Source: Algibacter mikhailovii (lineage in GTDB: Bacteria; Bacteroidota; Bacteroidia; Flavobacteriales; Flavobacteriaceae). From it: DNA of 64,000 nt. The notes beneath the pieces were generated by a model. It saw only the letters and a list, made by a program, of their open reading frames with translations. It ran no database searches and was not told where the DNA came from. Made by a program: the position numbers and the translations under genes. This document shows positions 10,997 to 20,864 of this stretch, in pieces. The number at the start of each line of letters is the position of its first letter. Positions within the stretch are counted from its first letter, which is position 1. The stretch is from NCBI RefSeq assembly GCF_014651495.1, contig NZ_BMWZ01000006.1:74697-138696 (forward strand), read 5' to 3'.

Positions 10997-11071
10997 CGGG
11001 GTGTAGCGTAGCCCGGTTATCGCGCCGCGTTTGGGACGCGGAGGTCGCAGGTTCGAATCCTGCCACCCCGA
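10997..11071 (+). tRNA. tRNA-Pro (anticodon UGG)
   Basis: The 75-base cloverleaf has acceptor stem CGGGGTG with CACCCCG, discriminator A, anticodon stem CCGCG/CGCGG and loop TTTGGGA, giving anticodon TGG at 11032-11034. CCA is not encoded. It shares a promoter with the tRNA-Ser and is followed by a strong terminator. Confidence 0.97.
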
Positions 11072-11072
11072 C

Positions 11073-11109
11073 AAAAAGTCGAACTTATTTCAAGTTCGAC
11101 TTTTTTTTT
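11073..11109 (+). terminator. rho-independent terminator of the tRNA unit
   Basis: A perfect nine-base-pair stem, GTCGAACTT-ATTTC-AAGTTCGAC, is preceded by A5 and followed by a nine-base T tract. Confidence 0.93.
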
Positions 11110-11514
11110 GCTACTTTTTATTAGGATTTAGTTCCCTACAAAGGGGTAAATCTGTGTTCTCAATGGGACAAGTGTCTTTACTATTTTTAAATGTCTCATA
11201 TAAGAGTATTTGCAGTCAATCAAAATAAAATTTGTGTCTAGTTTAAAGCTTTTGGTTATTGAGCTAAGAATACTATTATTTTATGATTTTTTGTAAACAA
11301 ATACAACAAATATTAGAGTAGTGTAGCTAGAAAATTACAAGTCTTAGTTCGTCTATCAATCCTTTAATAATAGACAATTATTGTATTTATAGTCCTAAGA
11401 ATTACCGCAGTGAGTTTTGTATAACTGCCTGATTATCTTGTGAAAAAGAATAAATAAGTAGGTTTGTCAGGAATATTTTCCTAAATTTAACAATGAAGAC
11501 GAACTTATTAATAC
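11110..11514. other. intergenic region, no gene recognised
   Basis: These 405 A+T-rich bases lie between the tRNA terminator and the first cyclase. No convincing coding frame or hairpin is seen. TAAATTTA near 11482 could be the -7 box of the cyclase gene, but the only nearby TTG (11464) has a spacing of about 15, so this is weak. Confidence 0.4.
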
Positions 11515-13479
11515 GTGACCTTGATTAATCGATTCATTCCTTATTTCTTTATTCTACTTTTTTGTGTACTAAATACTTATGGTCAAAATGACCAAAGTAT
11601 ATTAGAACTTAAGCATCTTGCTAGCCAACAAGCCAATGATAGTACAAAAGTTAATTTATATTTAGAAATAGCCTCTAAGCTTTATGCATCAGAACCAGAT
11701 TCATCCATGGTTTATTCCAGAAAGGCAATTGACCTTGCTACAGATATTGAATTTCAGAAAGGATTAGCATATGCCCATAAAAATATGGGGCTTGCTTATT
11801 ATATGAAAGGAGAATTTCTTGATGTTTTAAGGCATTGGGAAACGTCATTATCTATTTTTGAAGAAATCAATGATGAAAACGGGGTCAGTAATTTACTAAG
11901 TAATCTAGGGGCCGTTTATCAAACAAAAGGTGATGATCCTACCGCTTTAGACTATTTTATAAGGTCTGCTAAGATTGCTGAAGAGATACAAGATTCTCTT
12001 AGGCTAGGAACAGTTTATTTAAATATAGGTGGGGTTTATTCTAATGAAGAAATGACCTATGACGATGCATTTGAATCATTTGAAAAATCCAAGATTATCT
12101 TTAGTAATATGAATTATGATGATGGGGTAGGTGCTGTTGCAATCAATATGGCCGATTTACTTTTAAAAAGTAATAGACAAGAAGAGGCCTTGCCTCATCT
12201 TAATGAAGCCTTAGAAGCCTATACCAGATCAGGGAGTAATTTATCTTATACTTATAACCTCTTTGGTAAGGCTTACCTCGAACTCAAGCAATATGACATG
12301 GCCAAAGGTTATCAGATTAAGGCGATAGATGCAGCAGACCGCAATGATGCTAAATTGGAGAAAACTAAGGCTTTGATTAGCTTAGGTGAAATTTTTATAG
12401 CGCAGAAGTCTTACTCACAGGCCATAGCTTATATAAAGAAGGGGCTTAAAATTACAGAGATTACGGGTGTTAACAGGGATAAAAAGAATGCGTATGAGGC
12501 GCTGGTTAAAGCGTATTCAGGTATTGAGGATTATGAAAATGCGTTTAACTACCAACAACTTGTTACTTCAATAAGTGAGATTATTAAAGATGAATCTTAC
12601 GAAGAAACTTTAGGGGTAATGCGTTTACAGTTTGATCTTGAAAATAAGCAACGAGAAATCCTTCTTCTAAATGCAGATAACGAATTGAAACAAACTCAAA
12701 TTGAAAGTACAACAGCGTCTAAAAGGTTACTATATGCGCTTGCTGCACTGCTTTTGGCCATGGTAGGAGGGGTTTTTTCACGGTATCGATTCATCCAAAA
12801 ATCTAATTTGCGTATTGCGGAAGAACGTAATAAAAGTGAAAATATTTTATTAAACATCCTTCCCAAAGAAACAGCAGAAGAACTCAAAGAACACGGTTCT
12901 ATTAAGGCAAAATTCTTTAAAGAAGTTACTGTGCTTTTTACAGATTTCAAGGAATTCTCAGTGGTTGCTGAAGGTATTTCACCAGAACATTTAGTGAAAA
13001 ATTTAGATTATTTTTTTAAGAAATTTGATGATATTACGGAAAAACACAATTTAGAGAAAATTAAAACTATTGGTGACGCGTATATGTGTGCTGGAGGACT
13101 TCCTACCGAGAATTCAACACATGCAGAAGACACTGTTTTTGCTGCCTTAGAAATATTGGAGTTTGTTAAGGAAACAAAAAAGAATCCGCCTAAGGGTATA
13201 TATCCTTTTGAGGTTCGTATAGGTATTAACACAGGGCCTGTAGTGGCGGGGGTGGTTGGTACTAAAAAGTTTCAGTATGACCTTTGGGGGAATACCGTTA
13301 ATATTGCTGCACGTATGGAAAGCAATTCAGAACCGGGTAAAATTAATGTTTCAGAGTACACGTATCAACTTTTAAAAGATAGACATCGCTTTAAGTATAG
13401 AGGGGTGATTAAGGCAAAGAATGATAAATTGCTTAAAATGTATTATGCCGAAGAAAAAGCTGATGATATAATCTCATAA
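11515..13479 (+). CDS. TPR-sensor class III adenylate cyclase, membrane-bound
   Basis: The 654 residues run as a signal peptide (1-23), TPR repeats (about 60-345) placed outside the membrane, a coiled segment, one membrane helix (about 401-422), and a cytoplasmic class III cyclase domain (about 465-640). Metal-binding Asp477 (VLFTDF) and Asp521 (IGDAYM) are present. Lys517 and Asp589 (QYDLWG) are the pair that selects adenine, and Asn596 and Arg600 stabilise the transition state, so cAMP production is expected. The start is GTG at 11515; the ATG at 11493 is out of frame. A close paralogue lies at 24761. The HD hydrolase downstream may belong to the same unit. Confidence 0.92.
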   Translation: MTLINRFIPYFFILLFCVLNTYGQNDQSILELKHLASQQANDSTKVNLYLEIASKLYASEPDSSMVYSRKAIDLATDIEFQKGLAYAHKNMGLAYYMKGEFLDVLRHWETSLSIFEEINDENGVSNLLSNLGAVYQTKGDDPTALDYFIRSAKIAEEIQDSLRLGTVYLNIGGVYSNEEMTYDDAFESFEKSKIIFSNMNYDDGVGAVAINMADLLLKSNRQEEALPHLNEALEAYTRSGSNLSYTYNLFGKAYLELKQYDMAKGYQIKAIDAADRNDAKLEKTKALISLGEIFIAQKSYSQAIAYIKKGLKITEITGVNRDKKNAYEALVKAYSGIEDYENAFNYQQLVTSISEIIKDESYEETLGVMRLQFDLENKQREILLLNADNELKQTQIESTTASKRLLYALAALLLAMVGGVFSRYRFIQKSNLRIAEERNKSENILLNILPKETAEELKEHGSIKAKFFKEVTVLFTDFKEFSVVAEGISPEHLVKNLDYFFKKFDDITEKHNLEKIKTIGDAYMCAGGLPTENSTHAEDTVFAALEILEFVKETKKNPPKGIYPFEVRIGINTGPVVAGVVGTKKFQYDLWGNTVNIAARMESNSEPGKINVSEYTYQLLKDRHRFKYRGVIKAKNDKLLKMYYAEEKADDIIS

Positions 13480-13596
13480 AATATTATTTTAATATATTGC
13501 TATTACAAATGAGTATTAATTTTAATCGATTTTTGGGATAATCGAGAAATGTAAATTAGAGAATTGATAGATTACTATACTAAGAATCGCGACTAC

Positions 13597-14208
13597 ATGA
13601 CCCTTGAAAACAAAAATGCATATCCAGACGTCTGTTTCCAAATTCTAGATGAATTAAAGCAGAAATTAGCGCCCTATTTGAGCTATCACTGCTATGATCA
13701 TATTATAGATGTTTCGAATGTATGTGATAAATATATTAAGATTTATAAGGTTGATGACCATATGGCAAAACTCATCAGAATTGCTGCAGTAGGACATGAT
13801 TTTGGGTATACGGTGTCATCAATTGACCACGAAGAACTTAGTATCCAGTTACTAGAACCCATGCTTAAACCTGTACTTACAACTGAAGAAATAGATATTG
13901 TAAACGGGATGATACGGGCCACAGAGGTGCCCCAGAAACCAAAGACCTTTTATGAAAAGATTATAGCAGATGCAGACTTGGATTACTTGGGTAGAGAACA
14001 TTACGATGATCTTAGTGAAAATTTGCATCAAGAGTTATTGCATTTCGGTCTTATTAAGTCCGATAGGGAATGGTTGGATTTACAAATTAGCTTTTTAGAA
14101 AGTCATGAATTCCATACCCTTTATGCTAAATGGAACAGACGGAAACTAAAGTTAATAAAACTGAAAGAACTCAAGGCTATACAGCTCGAACAAATTAATG
14201 ATAAGTAG
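13597..14208 (+). CDS. HD-domain phosphohydrolase
   Basis: This small cytoplasmic protein (203 residues from the ATG at 13597) has HD-superfamily metal ligands: His in SYHCYDHIIDV, the His-Asp pair in VGHDFGYT, and a downstream Asp in IIADADLDYLG. The family hydrolyses nucleotides or phosphodiesters. The frame is open upstream to a TTG at 13564 that would add 11 residues; I prefer the ATG. The gene begins 117 bases after the adenylate cyclase on the same strand. Turnover of the cyclase product is a tempting guess, but it is not shown by any residue. Confidence 0.82.
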   Translation: MTLENKNAYPDVCFQILDELKQKLAPYLSYHCYDHIIDVSNVCDKYIKIYKVDDHMAKLIRIAAVGHDFGYTVSSIDHEELSIQLLEPMLKPVLTTEEIDIVNGMIRATEVPQKPKTFYEKIIADADLDYLGREHYDDLSENLHQELLHFGLIKSDREWLDLQISFLESHEFHTLYAKWNRRKLKLIKLKELKAIQLEQINDK

Positions 14209-14574
14209 TAGGTTTTTAGAACAAATCCAAGGCCTTACCTTATAGAAATATTATAGAGAACTTCAGACTATAATATATTCTTTCCATGAATTACAAAGTA
14301 TTTATTGCAACGTTGTATTAGTTTGTGCGCAACGAATGATAAAATGTTATCTACGGATTCATGAATTTAATGAGTTTTAGGAATACAGGTGGTTCACCCT
14401 ATTTTTGCATATAATTATGATTAATTATAGAATAAAATTTATGATATGTATTTATGGCTTAGTTTTTAACTGAATTTATTCTTCAAATAATTTTTTTTTA
14501 GCTTGATAAGCATTATCTTGTTTCTTCCTAAGTAGTATATATAGCAACACGCTCCATTCTAGATTTAACTTAAA
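14209..14574. other. intergenic region, no gene recognised
   Basis: These 366 A+T-rich bases lie upstream of the large secreted protease. A short imperfect CGTTG/CAACG inverted pair around 14310-14335 is the only structure noticed. No confident promoter was placed. Confidence 0.4.
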
Positions 14575-17500
14575 ATGTCTTTTCTAAGCTTTGTTAGAAA
14601 AGGATATGGTATAACTGTTAAATCAAAAGCTATGTATTCAACAATTACACAATTCTCTTTTTTAACCAAAATGAAACTTTCCCTTAGTTTAGCAAGTTTC
14701 ATTTTTTTTATGAGTCCCTTGTTATTAAATGGGCAGAATTATACCACTACAGGATTATCTACCAACTGGGAAGACCCTGCAGCATGGAATTGTTCAGGAG
14801 GTGACTGTAATGCTAATCCTTATCCAAATAGTGTGGTGGATAATTGCACAATAACTATTAATCATAATATCGTCTACACGTCTAATATTCCAATAAAGTT
14901 AAACAATAAGGCGAAACTGAAAGTATTAAATAATGCCAAGTTCACTAGTATGTGCAACATGGAGATTGATAGTGGCGCCTTGTTATTAGCGGATCATGCC
15001 CAGATTGAAATGGGGCCAGGCGATCTAATCAATAAAGGCATTATTGAATTGACCAAAGCGTTATTTGTAAAAAAAGGTGGTTTTATTAATAATTGCCAAT
15101 TGATATTGAGTGATGCCTGTGTTAGACTATCAGATGGCGATTTTATAAGTAAGGATAGAGTGTCAGGTAATGGAAGTATAAAAAGTGAGAACGGCAATAT
15201 AAAGAATACTGGTTCTTGGGAGGGTAGTGTTCTTTATTTTTATAGTAAAGATGGACTTGGTCTGCCCGGCGCTCCAAGTACAGAGGCCGACGTTGACCAA
15301 GTTTGTGAGTGTATCGTTGTTAATTGTGATATTCGTCCTGCATACCCGGCCGAAATTAAGGTTGATGATATCATAGGATCCGCTTTGACATCCCTTTTAG
15401 AAAATTATGATGAAGAGGCGTCTGCCAATAAGTTAATTTACCTTGTCAATGAGAATGATGAGGTTTTGATAGAAATTGTTACATTCAACGGTCAATTCGA
15501 TGCTGTGGTATCTTTTTTAAGCACCTTTGGAATCAGCACTTCTGATTTTATTGAAGATGTTTATAATCCTAAAGATGATGAAAGGGTTATTACCGTATTT
15601 TTTCCTGTAGAAAATTTAGCGGCGCTTAATCCAAGATCTGATATTATTAATCAAGTTTATGAGGTGTCTCCCCCATTAACTAATGAAGGACTTATTGAAA
15701 GTCAAGGTGATATTGCCCAAAATTCCAATTTGGCCAGACAAGGATGGGGGGTAAGTGGGTCAGGTGTTAAAGTAGGTGTGATATCTGATAGCTATGATAG
15801 AAAATCTGGATTAATTAGTGGATTTAGCACTACTGTTCAAACAGATATTAATAATGGAGATCTGCCTGGAGCTTCAAATCCTGTCACCGTTGTGAGAGAC
15901 TATCCTTTTGGCGTTGCAAGTGATGAAGGACGTGCCATGCTACAGATTGTTCATGACGTGGCTCCAGATGCAGAGTTGTACTTTAGAACTGGATTTATTT
16001 CTGAAGGAAATATGGCCGCTGCTATCGCAGAATTGGTGGCTTTAAATTGCGATGTTATTGTAGATGACCTCACCTATATTAAGGCGCCTTATTTTAGGGA
16101 TGGTATTGTAGCTAAAGCAATCAATGAAGCCACAGCAAATGGAGTGAGCTATTTGACATCCGCGGGAAATTTTGGTTCAAGGTCTTATGAGTCTACTTTT
16201 ATGGCGTCTTCCGAAAATCCTGTACGCCATGATTTTGGTGGTAATAATGCAATGCAACAGCTCCAATTGGAAGAGGGATCTTATATTATTGCCTTGCAGT
16301 GGGACGACGACTTTTATTCATTAGGTGCCAATAACGGTGCTGTGAATGATTTAGATATTTATCTAGCCGGTGATACTGGTGCTATTGAGTATGGGTTTAA
16401 CCGGAATAATACGGGGGCAGATCCAATAGAAATTATGCCATTTACAGTAATTAATCCCACAACGACCAATATTATTATAGAGCGGGTGGGTGGCTCTGGT
16501 CCTCCTCCAATGTTTAAATATGTTGTTTTTAGGGCAGGTGAAAGTGGAAACTTTGAAGCTGTTCCGCAGGCCAATAGCTCAACCATTGTTGGTCATGCCA
16601 ACGCGGAAAGTGCTATAACCGTTGGAGCTGTGCGCTATGACAATACGCCAAATTTTGGAGGGGCACTTATGGCGCAGCAATCATCCTCTTTGGGCGGTAC
16701 TTTAACTAATGGGCAGCTAAGAAATAAACCGGATATAATGGCGCCTACAGGAGGAGATACCTCAGTGAATTTAGGTGCTCCAGATTTAGAAGGAAATTCA
16801 TTACCTAATTTCTTTGGTACGTCTGCTTCAGCACCACATGCCGCTGGGGCTGTGGCTTTGATTATTGAAGCTAAAGCAAAATTTGGTGTTGACCTTACTA
16901 ATTCAGATGCAGATTTAAGTATTCGTAGTTTACTTACTAGCAGCGCTACTGATATGGGGATCCCCGGATTTGATACCAAGACAGGTCATGGATTTTTATC
17001 TACAGATAAGGCCATTGGTACTTTTTCTAACCCTACTCCAAAGCTCAATGCTTTTAATCTTGAAAATTTGGATACGACTCAATATGCCCCAGGTGAAATA
17101 TCCTTTGAGCTTGTTTTGGAAGGCGATTCTTTTATGGAATCTTCTGTGGTTCAATTTAGAGGTGATGCATTGGAAACAACATTCGTAGACAAGAAGACAT
17201 TGAAGGCTACTATACCTGAATTCTATGGTAATCCGTCAATTTCTGTTTTAACTAAACCTGCACCATCTACCAATGGATTAGACGGAGGCGCTTCAGAAGA
17301 ATTAACTTTTAACACGCCTACATTAACCGATGTGGTAGTGCAAGTTAATAATGCTTCAAGAAGGTATGGGGAAGAAAATCCGGAGTTTACTTTCACCACC
17401 AAGGTTGGGGATACAGATACTTCACTTTCTCCGGAAGAGTTAGAACTATTATTACCATCAGTTTCACTTACAACGGCGGCAGATGCTATTGCTAATGTTG

Positions 17501-20500
17501 GTATTTATGCCATCGAATTAGAATTGGCCAATGTGGATATGGGGTTATTGGAATTATATAATTTAATTATTGAACCCGGCGTACTGAATATAACACCCAT
17601 GCAAGTCACCATCAAACCCAAAGTTATGGATGATATAATTTATGGCGACCCATTACCAGAAATAGATTTTGACTATATTTTTGGTAATCCGGATGAAACA
17701 GATCTTGTTATAGATGCAGAAGTGGCCAATAACTTTGTAGCCAGCCATGTAACCGCACAGTCCTTGGTCAATGGTATATCCTTGGTTAATGGTATTTCAT
17801 TGGTAAATGGTATTTCCTTAGTGAATAACGAACCAACTATCAACGGTATTTCTCTAGTTAATAAAACATTTTTTGTCTCACAAAGTACTATTGAGCAGTC
17901 AGAAACAGTAGAACAGAATGGTTTTTCACTTGTTAATGGTACCGGTACAGAAAAGGTTGTGGAATTTGGTGCAGATCTCTTTTCTAATGATAATGCCAAT
18001 GGTAATTTTTCATCAATTACAGATGGTATATCCTTGGTTAATGGATTTTCGTTGGTAAACGGGTTTTCCTTGGTTAATGGTATTTCATTGGTCAATGGTA
18101 TTTCATTAGTAAACGGGATTTCATTGGTCAATGGTATATCATTGGTAAATGGTATTTCTTTGGTGAATGGTTCCGCTTTTGTAAATGGCATTTCTTTGGT
18201 GAATAGTGAAAGCGCTCCAGTTTTTAATGCCTTCCAAAATATAGATGTCATATTGAACGGCGATGACGCCTTAAGTGATGTACCCATAGATATTAGACCA
18301 ATAAATGTCCTTACTGGGATAGAGGCGGGTACGCAATATGTTATGGCTGGAGGTGTCTTAGATTCTAATTTTGAAATAAAATATGAACCAACCCCACTTA
18401 AAATCTTGCCCGCAGACCTCACATTTACAACAGAGGATTTAGACATTACTTATGGTGATGAGCCTATTACTCCAAGTGGAACTTTAGAGGGCTTGCGATA
18501 TAATGATACTTTTGAAGATGTTTTTCCCGATGGAATAAATTACAATTTAGACAATGGACCTTACTCAGTTTCAGGAAGTCCATATCCTATTAAAGGGGCG
18601 GCAAGCAATAGTTCTTCTAATTATGATATAACGTTTGTAAATACAGGTTTGCTAAAGGTTAAACCATTTTGCCTTACTATTACGCCGGATGACGCCGTTA
18701 TTACGTACGGAGCTGAACTACCTGTTTTTACAGTTAGTACAAGTCCAGAAGTTTTGCCCTATAATGATAAAATTTCTGATATTTTATGTGATCTGAAATT
18801 CACACCGACGGACTCCTGTACTTCGGATACTACTATTACGGTAAGTACTGAATTAATGAACAATAATTACACTATTACGTATAAAACAGGAAATTTGATA
18901 GTTAATAAGACCAAGCTCCATATTGAAATGGAATCGGTTGTTATTACTCATGGAGATCCTTTGCCAAATTTTAAAGTGTCAGCAAATGGGCTGGTCTGTG
19001 AAGACCAGTGTCCTTCTATAACTGATTTCATTATCAAAGACCAAAACGGGGTAGTTCAATCTGGTCCTTTGAATTGTGGAACTTATAATGTTTATGCAGA
19101 TTTATCTAAAGTATGGGGTTATGAAAACTACGAAATCACACAGTCACCTACGGTCTTATTTATTAATCCAAAAGTAAAATGTGATGATCATATCATGATT
19201 ACCGGATTATGTCAAAGTAAAGCTTCGCTGGCCAATAACCCCAACATGGTCAACGTATTACGATTTGAATATACCAACAAATTAAATGTTCCAATTTACG
19301 TTCCTAATGGTTCTAATAATCGTTTTGTTGGAGATGCTGAATTTGTTGGGAATCCTCCTGAGGAATTTTTACAAGGAACGCACACCTTTGAAATTTACAC
19401 CAATGGTGGAGCACTAAAATGGGAAATACTTACACCAGGATGTGAATATGCTTCCGAATCGGATATGAGTTCCAATGCGGAATCATGTGATGAATCCATC
19501 CCATCCGCACCGCCAATGGCTGTAGCTGAATCAGATGTTACTGGTGGAACTGCACCTTTAACGGTTATGTTTAATGCCAGTAAATCAAAAGATGACAATA
19601 GAATTACGGGGTATTTATGGGAGTTTTGTGATGAAGAAACAAGTGATTCAGAGTTAGCTACATATATTTTTACAGAACCCGGAGAATATTTGGTAACGCT
19701 AACTGTTTATGATGAGGAAGGACAAAGTGATAAGGATACAGTAAAAATTTTGGTAGAAGCACCTAAAGCAAATGAAGCTCCAACAGCAGCCATAAACTCA
19801 GAGGTTATAGTGGGGACAGAATCAATAGCAGTTGCTTTTGATGCGGATGGATCTAAAGATGATAAAGCTATTTCGGCCTATTTATGGGATTTTGGAGATG
19901 GTTCAACAAGTGATTTAGAATCGCCGATTCATGAATTTGTAGCCGGTATGGTATACACGGTAACCTTAACAGTATATGATGAGGAAGGTGAAAGCGATAC
20001 CATTAGCATTGCAGTAGATGTACCAATAGAATTTGCACTGCGCTTAAATACTGGGGGCTCCGAAGGGAATATGGAAGGGAAAACCTTTGACTCCGATGAA
20101 TTCTTTTCAGGTGGACAAGTTTATAAGAACTCCATGGCTGCGGTACCTAACTTTTATCAAACGCAACGAATTTCGAATACCTCAGAATTTGATTATAGCA
20201 TACCGTTAGAAGATGGGGTTTATGTTGTGAAATTGCATTTTGTTGAGATTTATTGGGGTGTAGTAGGTTTTGGAATAGGAGGGGCTGGTAATCGTGTTTT
20301 TGATGTTACCATAGAAGGAAAAAAAGAACTGGAAAATTATGATATCTATGCCGAAATTGGGGCTGAGACCGTAGTCGTCAAAACGTTTAATGTCAATGTT
20401 TCAGGTGGGGCCTTAGATATAAACTTTAATGCGCTTGGAGAACATAGCGCAGGTCAGCCAACCGTTTCAGCCATAGAGATTATTGGACGATCTGCTACTA

Positions 20501-20784
20501 TTTCGGGAGTATTGTCGGTTGAGCCTGAGGTTATAGTTAATGAATTTGCACTGTTCCCAAACCCTGCAAAACATGAAGTAAACCTGAGTTTTAATAATCC
20601 GGTTAATATCAATTCTTATGAATTGTATGATTTATCTGGAAGAATGATAAAAAGAATACCTGTCAATAAAATAATTAATGCCGATAGGATTAATATCAAT
20701 ACGTTGTCTAATGGTTCATACTTTATATTGATTCTAGGTAAAGACGGTGAACGATATCAAAAACAAATCGTCGTAAAAAAGTAA
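14575..20784 (+). CDS. giant subtilase-like T9SS-secreted protein with MBG, PKD and malectin-like domains
   Basis: The 2069-residue protein is exported and probably carried over the outer membrane by type IX secretion. A hydrophobic signal runs from Met33 (ATG at 14671, a possible true start) to about residue 53. A subtilase-like domain covers about 385-810, with Asp405, oxyanion Asn532 and nucleophile Ser750 in GTSASAPHAAG. At the usual His position there is Glu451 (SDEGRAML). Five MBG-type 'YGX' repeats follow (starts near 931, 1023, 1293, 1378, 1459). The second is interrupted by a Gly-Ile-Ser-Leu-Val-Asn repeat tract. Two PKD domains (about 1645-1728 and 1736-1816), a malectin-like lectin domain (about 1820-1975) and a type A T9SS sorting domain (about 1990-2069) complete it. 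The substrate is unknown; adhesion or matrix processing is plausible. Confidence 0.9.
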   Translation: MSFLSFVRKGYGITVKSKAMYSTITQFSFLTKMKLSLSLASFIFFMSPLLLNGQNYTTTGLSTNWEDPAAWNCSGGDCNANPYPNSVVDNCTITINHNIVYTSNIPIKLNNKAKLKVLNNAKFTSMCNMEIDSGALLLADHAQIEMGPGDLINKGIIELTKALFVKKGGFINNCQLILSDACVRLSDGDFISKDRVSGNGSIKSENGNIKNTGSWEGSVLYFYSKDGLGLPGAPSTEADVDQVCECIVVNCDIRPAYPAEIKVDDIIGSALTSLLENYDEEASANKLIYLVNENDEVLIEIVTFNGQFDAVVSFLSTFGISTSDFIEDVYNPKDDERVITVFFPVENLAALNPRSDIINQVYEVSPPLTNEGLIESQGDIAQNSNLARQGWGVSGSGVKVGVISDSYDRKSGLISGFSTTVQTDINNGDLPGASNPVTVVRDYPFGVASDEGRAMLQIVHDVAPDAELYFRTGFISEGNMAAAIAELVALNCDVIVDDLTYIKAPYFRDGIVAKAINEATANGVSYLTSAGNFGSRSYESTFMASSENPVRHDFGGNNAMQQLQLEEGSYIIALQWDDDFYSLGANNGAVNDLDIYLAGDTGAIEYGFNRNNTGADPIEIMPFTVINPTTTNIIIERVGGSGPPPMFKYVVFRAGESGNFEAVPQANSSTIVGHANAESAITVGAVRYDNTPNFGGALMAQQSSSLGGTLTNGQLRNKPDIMAPTGGDTSVNLGAPDLEGNSLPNFFGTSASAPHAAGAVALIIEAKAKFGVDLTNSDADLSIRSLLTSSATDMGIPGFDTKTGHGFLSTDKAIGTFSNPTPKLNAFNLENLDTTQYAPGEISFELVLEGDSFMESSVVQFRGDALETTFVDKKTLKATIPEFYGNPSISVLTKPAPSTNGLDGGASEELTFNTPTLTDVVVQVNNASRRYGEENPEFTFTTKVGDTDTSLSPEELELLLPSVSLTTAADAIANVGIYAIELELANVDMGLLELYNLIIEPGVLNITPMQVTIKPKVMDDIIYGDPLPEIDFDYIFGNPDETDLVIDAEVANNFVASHVTAQSLVNGISLVNGISLVNGISLVNNEPTINGISLVNKTFFVSQSTIEQSETVEQNGFSLVNGTGTEKVVEFGADLFSNDNANGNFSSITDGISLVNGFSLVNGFSLVNGISLVNGISLVNGISLVNGISLVNGISLVNGSAFVNGISLVNSESAPVFNAFQNIDVILNGDDALSDVPIDIRPINVLTGIEAGTQYVMAGGVLDSNFEIKYEPTPLKILPADLTFTTEDLDITYGDEPITPSGTLEGLRYNDTFEDVFPDGINYNLDNGPYSVSGSPYPIKGAASNSSSNYDITFVNTGLLKVKPFCLTITPDDAVITYGAELPVFTVSTSPEVLPYNDKISDILCDLKFTPTDSCTSDTTITVSTELMNNNYTITYKTGNLIVNKTKLHIEMESVVITHGDPLPNFKVSANGLVCEDQCPSITDFIIKDQNGVVQSGPLNCGTYNVYADLSKVWGYENYEITQSPTVLFINPKVKCDDHIMITGLCQSKASLANNPNMVNVLRFEYTNKLNVPIYVPNGSNNRFVGDAEFVGNPPEEFLQGTHTFEIYTNGGALKWEILTPGCEYASESDMSSNAESCDESIPSAPPMAVAESDVTGGTAPLTVMFNASKSKDDNRITGYLWEFCDEETSDSELATYIFTEPGEYLVTLTVYDEEGQSDKDTVKILVEAPKANEAPTAAINSEVIVGTESIAVAFDADGSKDDKAISAYLWDFGDGSTSDLESPIHEFVAGMVYTVTLTVYDEEGESDTISIAVDVPIEFALRLNTGGSEGNMEGKTFDSDEFFSGGQVYKNSMAAVPNFYQTQRISNTSEFDYSIPLEDGVYVVKLHFVEIYWGVVGFGIGGAGNRVFDVTIEGKKELENYDIYAEIGAETVVVKTFNVNVSGGALDINFNALGEHSAGQPTVSAIEIIGRSATISGVLSVEPEVIVNEFALFPNPAKHEVNLSFNNPVNINSYELYDLSGRMIKRIPVNKIINADRININTLSNGSYFILILGKDGERYQKQIVVKK
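17761..18204 (+). repeat. in-frame hexapeptide repeat tract (Gly-Ile/Phe-Ser-Leu-Val-Asn)
   Basis: Residues 1063-1085 hold four SLVN units and residues 1151-1210 hold ten consecutive six-residue units (one degenerate, GSAFVN). Two single copies lie between them at 1090-1096 and 1116-1122. The DNA copies differ by many synonymous changes while the protein stays constant, so this is a protein-level repeat and not a recent DNA slippage product. It interrupts an MBG domain of the large T9SS protein. Confidence 0.95.
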
Positions 20785-20864
20785 TATATAATATAAAATG
20801 AATTGTTTTAAAATTTAAAATGTTAATAATATGGATAAAACAAAATAAAAAGTAAAGAAGGGTA

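Noticed and set aside
11031-11228. Open frame of 65 codons starting inside tRNA-Pro
   Set aside because: It overlaps the tRNA and its terminator, and its start lies in the anticodon arm.
14310-14335. Attachment-site-like or mobile-element inverted repeat
   Set aside because: The CGTTG/CAACG match is five bases long, with no transposase, integrase or target duplication nearby.
17761-18204. CRISPR-like or noncoding tandem repeat
   Set aside because: The 18-base units stay in frame, differ by synonymous changes and lack spacers; they encode a peptide repeat.
17673-18446. 257-codon minus-strand frame under the hexapeptide repeat
   Set aside because: It is a mirror of the repeat-rich plus-strand gene, with low-complexity FTKEIPLTNE-type residues and no independent start signals.
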